A DNA stretch of 64,000 nt from Pithys albifrons albifrons (Eukaryota; Chordata; Aves; Passeriformes; Thamnophilidae): assembly GCF_047495875.1 (NCBI RefSeq), contig NC_092461.1, positions 43,665,601 to 43,729,600 of the forward strand, written 5' to 3'. Below, one piece after another: positions 58,095 to 64,000 of the stretch. The translations under genes were made by a program, and so were the position numbers. Numbering within the stretch: the stretch's first letter is position 1; each line of letters begins with the position of its first letter. The notes beneath the pieces were generated by a model. That model saw nothing but the letters and a program-made list of their open reading frames with translations. It was not told where the DNA came from and searched no databases.

Positions 58095-58358
58095 AGTGGG
58101 AAAAAGAGGAAGTGGATTCATGTTGCATCAAGAGAGGTGTAGACTGGATGTTAGGAAACATTTGTTAACTGAAAGGATTACTAAGCATTGGAACAGGCTG
58201 TCCAGGAAAGATATTAAGGCACTTAAATCCTTCAAGGTATTTAAAAGATGTGCAGATGTGGCTCTTAGGGGCCTGGTTTAGTGGTGAACTTCACAGTGCT
58301 GGGTTAAGGTTTGGACTCGATGATCTTAAAGGTCTTTTATAATCTAAACTATTCTATT
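58095..58358 (+). repeat. CR1 LINE 3' end with ORF2 C terminus
   Basis: A short frame reads GSGFMLHQERCRLDVRKH and, further on, KHWNRLSRKDIKALKSFKVF, the C terminus of CR1 ORF2. A 3' UTR follows, ending in the terminal CTATTCTATTATTT repeat at about 58358. 5'-truncated, sense orientation. Confidence 0.9.
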
Positions 58359-60562
58359 ATTTCCTTTACTATAAGGATCAAGGAGAAGATCACCTGGATA
58401 TTCATGCTCTTGGTTCTTGCTCTGAGTCATGTAGTTATACATGATATGCTGCAGGTATCTTCTGCAAGTACCAGTGCACATATGGAAGTGCACAGCAGAT
58501 GCAAGTGGGAGGACAAGTCAGCCCCTGCAACTTCTCCCCAAGGTCATGGATCTGAGTGCTATAATGCAGTAAATCTCCCTAGGGTAGAACTAAAGCTCAA
58601 CAGATGGGAGTTACTACTACTTCCTCCTGTTGCTCAGGCTCAGCCACATTTGGTGTTTTGTCAGAGCTGCGAGACCTTCTTTATCTCCTACAAGGGCAGT
58701 TATATAGTCTGTAGCTCCAGATTTGCAGAGGGAACAGGAGCTGTCCTTTTGATGCCAGAAGTCACAAGCTTCCAGATTTGGTCATCATGGAAGTCTTAAT
58801 TTCCTATTCAGGTATGCACACATTCTGCTTTTGCCAGTTGAGTTTTCAGGCTCTTGTATCTGCAGAATTTTGAAGAACACCCAGGGAACTTCTTTCTCAA
58901 CATCTCTTGTCCTGTGAAGTCTGTCTGTCTCCTGCTGCAGCTCCTTTCCTTGGCAACACAGTCTGTTCAGTCATGCACACCTACTGCAAGGAAGGAGTAC
59001 ACATTACCCCTGACCCTAGTACCAGTGAGAGGCCTCAGGCACCCCTGAAGCCCCCAACCTGTGAGGCTGTGTCCTCCATTGGGAGCTCTCCCATAGTGTC
59101 CTCTATCTTTTTACAGGGATAGCTATTCCAGCTATTGCTGGAAATGTGCCCTCTGCCATGTCATCACCACCAAGCCCATCTGTGTTGCCCTTAGCAAAAC
59201 TCGTGGCTCTCTTCTGTAAGAGTGGCCACCTCTGCCAGCTTCTTCCCTCAGAAACAGTATTCTGAGCCAGCACTTATGTAAACCTTCCCCTATTGCCTGC
59301 TGAAAGGGTGCTTGATCAAGAACATCTGACAGAGCTTGTCAGAAACTACTAGAGCTTGCTGGAAGTCCTAGGGTTGGGTAGGTAACCTTTCCTGGCAGTG
59401 GTAGGCACCTTGATGTTTCTTAAATAATTCTTAGTTGTACCCTGATGATCTCTAGATAGAATTCCCAGATGAACTTTGGAGTCCAGAAATGTTTTTGCTG
59501 AAATGTTTCAGTTCCAAACTTGGTGATCATTAACTATAATCTGTTTATCCACCATATTAACTGCTTTAGAAAGAGGACCTGTTTGTTGTTTTTAGGTGTA
59601 AGTTGTTGTATGGCTCTCTGAATTGAAACCAGTTTATGCTAACTCCTTTACTTGCTTCCAGGGCACTGAAAATGTGAGCAGTGGGCTGGAAGAGAAGGGG
59701 GGAAAATAGCCAAAATTTACAATACTTGGATTATTTTGGCTATATCTATGTCAATAAATGTGGCTGGAACTGCTCTTTGGCATTGAACCTAGCTGACACC
59801 AAATAGCTCGCGGCCAAACTGCTAAGCTCTTTTTCCCTCCAAAAGAGGACAGCTACATCCAGACTAAGAATGGTCCTTGGTGTACGCTGACTCCAACACT
59901 GTGCTTTGAAATTATTTCAGAGACCACTATTTGGCCTGGCTCATGACTGGTGAAGGGAATGTTATAACAGTTTAACTGCGTGCATTACCAAGTTCCAACA
60001 TGTGTGAACATTCCTCAATACTATTTCCATTAAATGTCTTTTGTAATCATTCTCTTATAGTCACAATCTCCAGTAACTAAATGTTACAAGTTCACAGGTC
60101 TGAACAGCTTCTGAGTACTATAATCTCTAGAAGGTGGGTTAAAACAGCATCATGTAATTGGGTTTGAATGTCTCACACATGCCTGTTGAATAAAATCTCC
60201 AATGTTTTCCAATATCAATATGCTCTGTCAGGTTTTCCTAACAGAAAAAGATAAAGAGACGAAAAAATTACATTACAGTATTTAACAAAGCAGTACAGGA
60301 CAATATGGATAAGAAATACATAGGCAATGTGCTTCTGGAGTAAGTTTTCTCAAGCAAAGATGCACTCTAAGGGCCTTGTTCTTCCTTGCTTTAGAATTAC
60401 CAGAAGAAGTGAGAGAAGTCTTCACCATCAGCAAATGCAGCATGACTGTAAGAAAATGCTGACCCTCCCCTGCAAACTAGCAATTCCACATTTTTACAGA
60501 TGTTTTTTACACAGGTTTGAAATTTTTATTTTTATTTTATCAGGAGGAAAACAAAGTTACAA
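58359..60562. other. Unique DNA, no gene recognised
   Basis: Somewhat richer in G+C than the neighbouring DNA. Open frames of up to 162 codons (58,311 on plus) begin inside the CR1 tail and have no domain signature. Confidence 0.45.
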
Positions 60563-60733
60563 CATAGAATCATAGAATGGTTTGAGTTGGAAGGGACCTT
60601 AAAAATTATCCAGTTCCATTTCCTCTGCCATGTGCAGGACACCTTTCACTAGACCAAGTTGCTCAGAGCTCCATCCAAACTGGCCTAGGGATGAAACATT
60701 CACAACTTCTCTGAATAACACTGGAAGTTCTCT
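60563..60733 (-). repeat. CR1 LINE 3' end
   Basis: CATAGAATCATAGAATGG, TTGGAAGGGACCTTAAAAAT, CATCCAAACTGGCCTAGGGA and ACAACTTCTCTGAATAACAC give a CR1 3' terminus in antisense. Confidence 0.92.
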
Positions 60734-63700
60734 ATAGACTGTTAAGAATTTAGAAATAAAATTCATTCAGAGTCAGAGGTTTAAGAATTAAAATTGTGTC
60801 ATAAAGCAATTATGTTACCATATGGAGTGAGTTTAGTGTAGAGCACTTGTAGAATTATCCTGTTGTAATCAAAGATTTCTTACAAACTCTGGAAACATTT
60901 TTCTCAAGAAATGAAACTATTGCCTTTCTGTGAACCCACTAAATAAGATAATCTAAATGAAAACATTTGGCATCCATGTAGAATTATCATCTATTTGGTT
61001 GAAGAATACAGATAATTCAGTTACAATTTCTAAGTGAAATCCTGGAACTGGTGAAGCTATTGACAAAAATCCCTCTGTTGTCAGTAGGTCCAAATGTCAC
61101 CTTGCTGGGAATCCATAAGAAACAAATCTGATCTCAGTTGCTGAAAAACTCATTTGGATCATCATTCTTTAAGAAAATATAAAGTTACAAAAAATTCTCA
61201 TATTAAAAATCCCCAAACCCTGATACAAATTACAAGATGTGCTGACCTGCTTGTCTGCTGAAACATATTTTCTCACCTACTAGTTAAATTAAATGCAGAC
61301 ATTTTTATATCATGTATATTTTTGGTAGAAAGTGCTGTTTTTGACTTAAGAACAGATAGGTCATTAGATCTGATTAGTTCAGATTGCCTAATACAAAAAT
61401 TGTCTAAATGTATTATTGATGCTGTATAAAAGAGGATTCTTAAGAAAAAATAATTGATTTTTTTAGCAGTAGGAACAGTAGCCTATATATTAAATCTTAC
61501 AAAAATTCTCCCTTTTGCTTGTCAATAGTGACACATGTATTTCCCATGGAAAGTTTATTCTAATAAGCACAAAACTTAGTTCTCTCCAGTGGGGGGAGTG
61601 GAGAGAAATGCATATGCAACATAGTCCATGCTATCACTTCATGGTGGACTGCTTTAGGTAATGCATAATAATTAATTTTTTTTATAATGCAAAAGATGTG
61701 ATTCTCCAGACATCCCATTCATTAATATTTCTACAAAAGCTATTCTCCAAAAGAAGTTAATTCAAAGCTGAAATTGACTACACAATTTGTGTATCAGACA
61801 AAAGTGGATTTCAAAGTCAAGAGAATTTCACTGCAAAACCAACAAATAATATCTTTTATTTACCCTCAATTACAGCATCCGGTGAGACCACCAGTTCATC
61901 TCCGGCAGGTGCATATGAACAAATGGGAATATCAGATACTTCTTAATCCGATAGTAGATTCTAACAAGATGTGACAAAACCTTTACAGAGAATTCCTATG
62001 AAATTTAATAGAACGAAACCAGCAGTAGGTTGTATTAAATTGTAATGAAGTGTCAGGATCTGTTCTCATTAAAATTAACAGAAAAACTATTCTGTATCTC
62101 AGAATGTGTTTTAAAAGACCACAGAATTTCATAAAGAATCATAAGATAGTTTTGAGTATCTTACAAACCTTGATAATTGTGATAATATTGTACTCATTCA
62201 TGAAACAGTTAAAGGTCGGAGAAAATATCTATTTTGTTAATTGAATTTTAGAGGACTTTTCCATAAGTCTTAACATTACCAGGCTTAATTTCCTAATAGG
62301 TCACTGCTTTTACAAATGCATTAGAACTGAAAAGAAAAAAAAATCTTTAACTTGTAATAAGGTTTATCTTCAAGATCTCTTCAAGAGATTATTTCCCCCA
62401 CTCTTTAGTTATTTGTTTTCTTAAAGAATGGAAATAGAGATAATAAGCACATTTTTGCTTATGGTTAAAAATATAAAGAATCCCTAATTAACCGTTTATG
62501 TTTCCTTTCATTGTTGAATGTAGGTGACCTAGGATATATTTTTGGCTTGTGAAATCTGAAAATGAATAAGCTGAAGTGAAATTAATGCTATGGTTTTGCA
62601 AAGTTTGCTTTTACCAGTAGTAGAACTAGTGATATCAAACTCAACATTTTATTCCCATTAATGTTTTCTCTACTCATTGAAAAAAAAGTATTGCTTAGTA
62701 ATTTCTTTCTTATTGTTTTTTTTGGTACAGGATAATCTACATTAATATATTAGAATATATATTAATTATATTAATATATATATTGCAATGCTGATGAATT
62801 AAGCACTGAAAGAGATGACTTCATCATCTTTTTTTTATTGTTGGTTTTTTTTTTTTTTTCTGAGACAAGACAAACAGACACCTTAGTAGAAAGCATCATG
62901 GCTACAATGTCACCATAACAAGTTCTAGCCTCAGCAGAACCACTGGTCTTTGAAATGTCTTGTTAACCAAGACTAAATATAAACCAAATAAAGTAAATGA
63001 GACACAATGACAGAGTAAGTAATGATTGAGGGAAATAAACAAGTCTTCTCTACCTAATGCTGTTTTCAAATTTGTTAAAGTTGGAAACTGAGACTACTTT
63101 TATAAGAGAAAGTTTTCATTCCATATTGAGTGTCATAGTGCAGGAAGAGGTGGCTACACTATGAGCTACACTAAGAGCTGAGAGTGACCCCACATAGTCT
63201 CTTCTTCAAAACGAAGCAGGCCTGCTGAGGTGAGATTTTCTGCTTTTATAGTGCAGCAGCATTAGACTGAAAGAGCACTTAAGGATTGCAGGGCTCTGTA
63301 AGAGTCCTCTGTTGCATTTGGCATAACACTCTAGTGAAAAAGTACATTGAAAAAAGTGAAACAAAAAATTACATTAAACAAAGTTCTCCACTGTTGCTGT
63401 CTGTAACCTCCCTGGTACTCAGGGCAATAGTGACTGTTACAGTTTGATATGCCTCTTGCTTGCAGCAGTCTGACACCAGAGACTTCAGTGGCTTCAGATT
63501 AACATTTGTGTGGGTGGAACAATAGTCATGCTTTTGGCATTCACAAAGCTCTTCACTTCTGGTTCACTTTTAGCCAATCACAAGGGCACCTCTGCGGGGT
63601 AAGCTATGGCCTACTCATCTGATTTAAGTAGAGAAAGGGGGAACCAAATCTGTATTCACAAAGTGCAAAAAGCTGTGATTAGGAGTGATGAGTATCTGCG

Positions 63701-64000
63701 TGTTTGCTTCATTCTCTTACACTGGGGCCAGATTCTAGGAAAAATCATGCTGCTCTGCTTTGAGGTCTGGTGATTTCATCCGCTGTGCAGCTGCAGGAGA
63801 AACTCAGGGAGCTGAACTCAGGTCTCAGCAGGTAAGGTATCCTTTTCAGTCTATCTTTCATTTAACTCCCAGGAACTCCACTGCACCCTGATGCACAGTT
63901 CTTCAATATATGAGTAGCTTCAGAATACTCATGTTTAAGCTGTCCCTGGTGCACTTTCTGTGTGCCTTTGGCTGCAGGATTCTGGATGTAGTACAGTTTT
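60734..64000. other. Unique AT-rich DNA, no confirmed gene
   Basis: Simple sequence includes an AT palindromic run at 62737-62785 and a T-rich run at 62829-62861. A weak first-exon candidate near 63570-63831 is described among the findings. No coding sequence was recognised. Confidence 0.45.

Overview
The window looks like gene-poor DNA, intergenic or deep intronic, from a bird and most likely a passerine. Its interspersed repeats are avian: many CR1 LINE copies ending in short CATAGAAT-type 3' repeats, several families of avian endogenous retrovirus (ERV) LTRs, and a tRNA-Ile-derived SINE with a CR1-like tail at about 39.4-39.55 kb, which is the TguSINE1 design known from passerines. No conventional host protein-coding exon could be recognised. 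The only convincing coding sequences belong to transposable elements.

Layout. 1-3.67 kb: unique AT-rich DNA. 3.67-10.45 kb: a complete young class III (ERVL-like) provirus on the minus strand, with two 630-bp LTRs differing at 4 positions, a 5-bp target duplication, a Lys1,2-type primer binding site, gag with one in-frame TGA, an in-frame UAG gag-pol junction, an open pol with all catalytic residues, and no env. 10.86-12.38 kb: an older LTR-like element split by a plus-strand LTR related to the provirus. 14.44-15.9 kb: an old CR1 split by a different ~1-kb LTR. 17.66-17.82 kb: a MIR/CORE-type ancient SINE. 19.9 kb: a relic CR1. 20-30.9 kb: unique DNA with a polypyrimidine tract at 29 kb. 30.87-32.24 kb: a 5'-truncated CR1 with most of its reverse transcriptase open. 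39.4 kb: the tRNA-Ile SINE. 40.35-42.27 kb: an old internally deleted ERV with about 12 degenerate ~48-bp tandem repeats. 47.83-49.69 kb: a mosaic of CR1 pieces holding a solo LTR. 52.25, 55.88, 57.76, 58.1 and 60.56 kb: further CR1 pieces. 54.2 kb: an old tRNA-derived SINE. 55.16-55.86 kb: a second solo LTR, minus strand. The last kilobase holds a weak candidate for a noncoding first exon.

The most interesting locus is the provirus. Gag and pol share one frame, separated by a UAG that is followed by a hairpin whose loop is perfectly complementary to a site downstream, the arrangement expected for gammaretrovirus-style stop readthrough. Gag begins with several strongly hydrophobic segments and carries a frame-preserving 57-bp tandem repeat. 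The primer site is of Lys1,2 type although the polymerase is of the ERVL type. The near-identical LTRs point to a recent insertion. All family names come from recognising sequence; no database search was possible.
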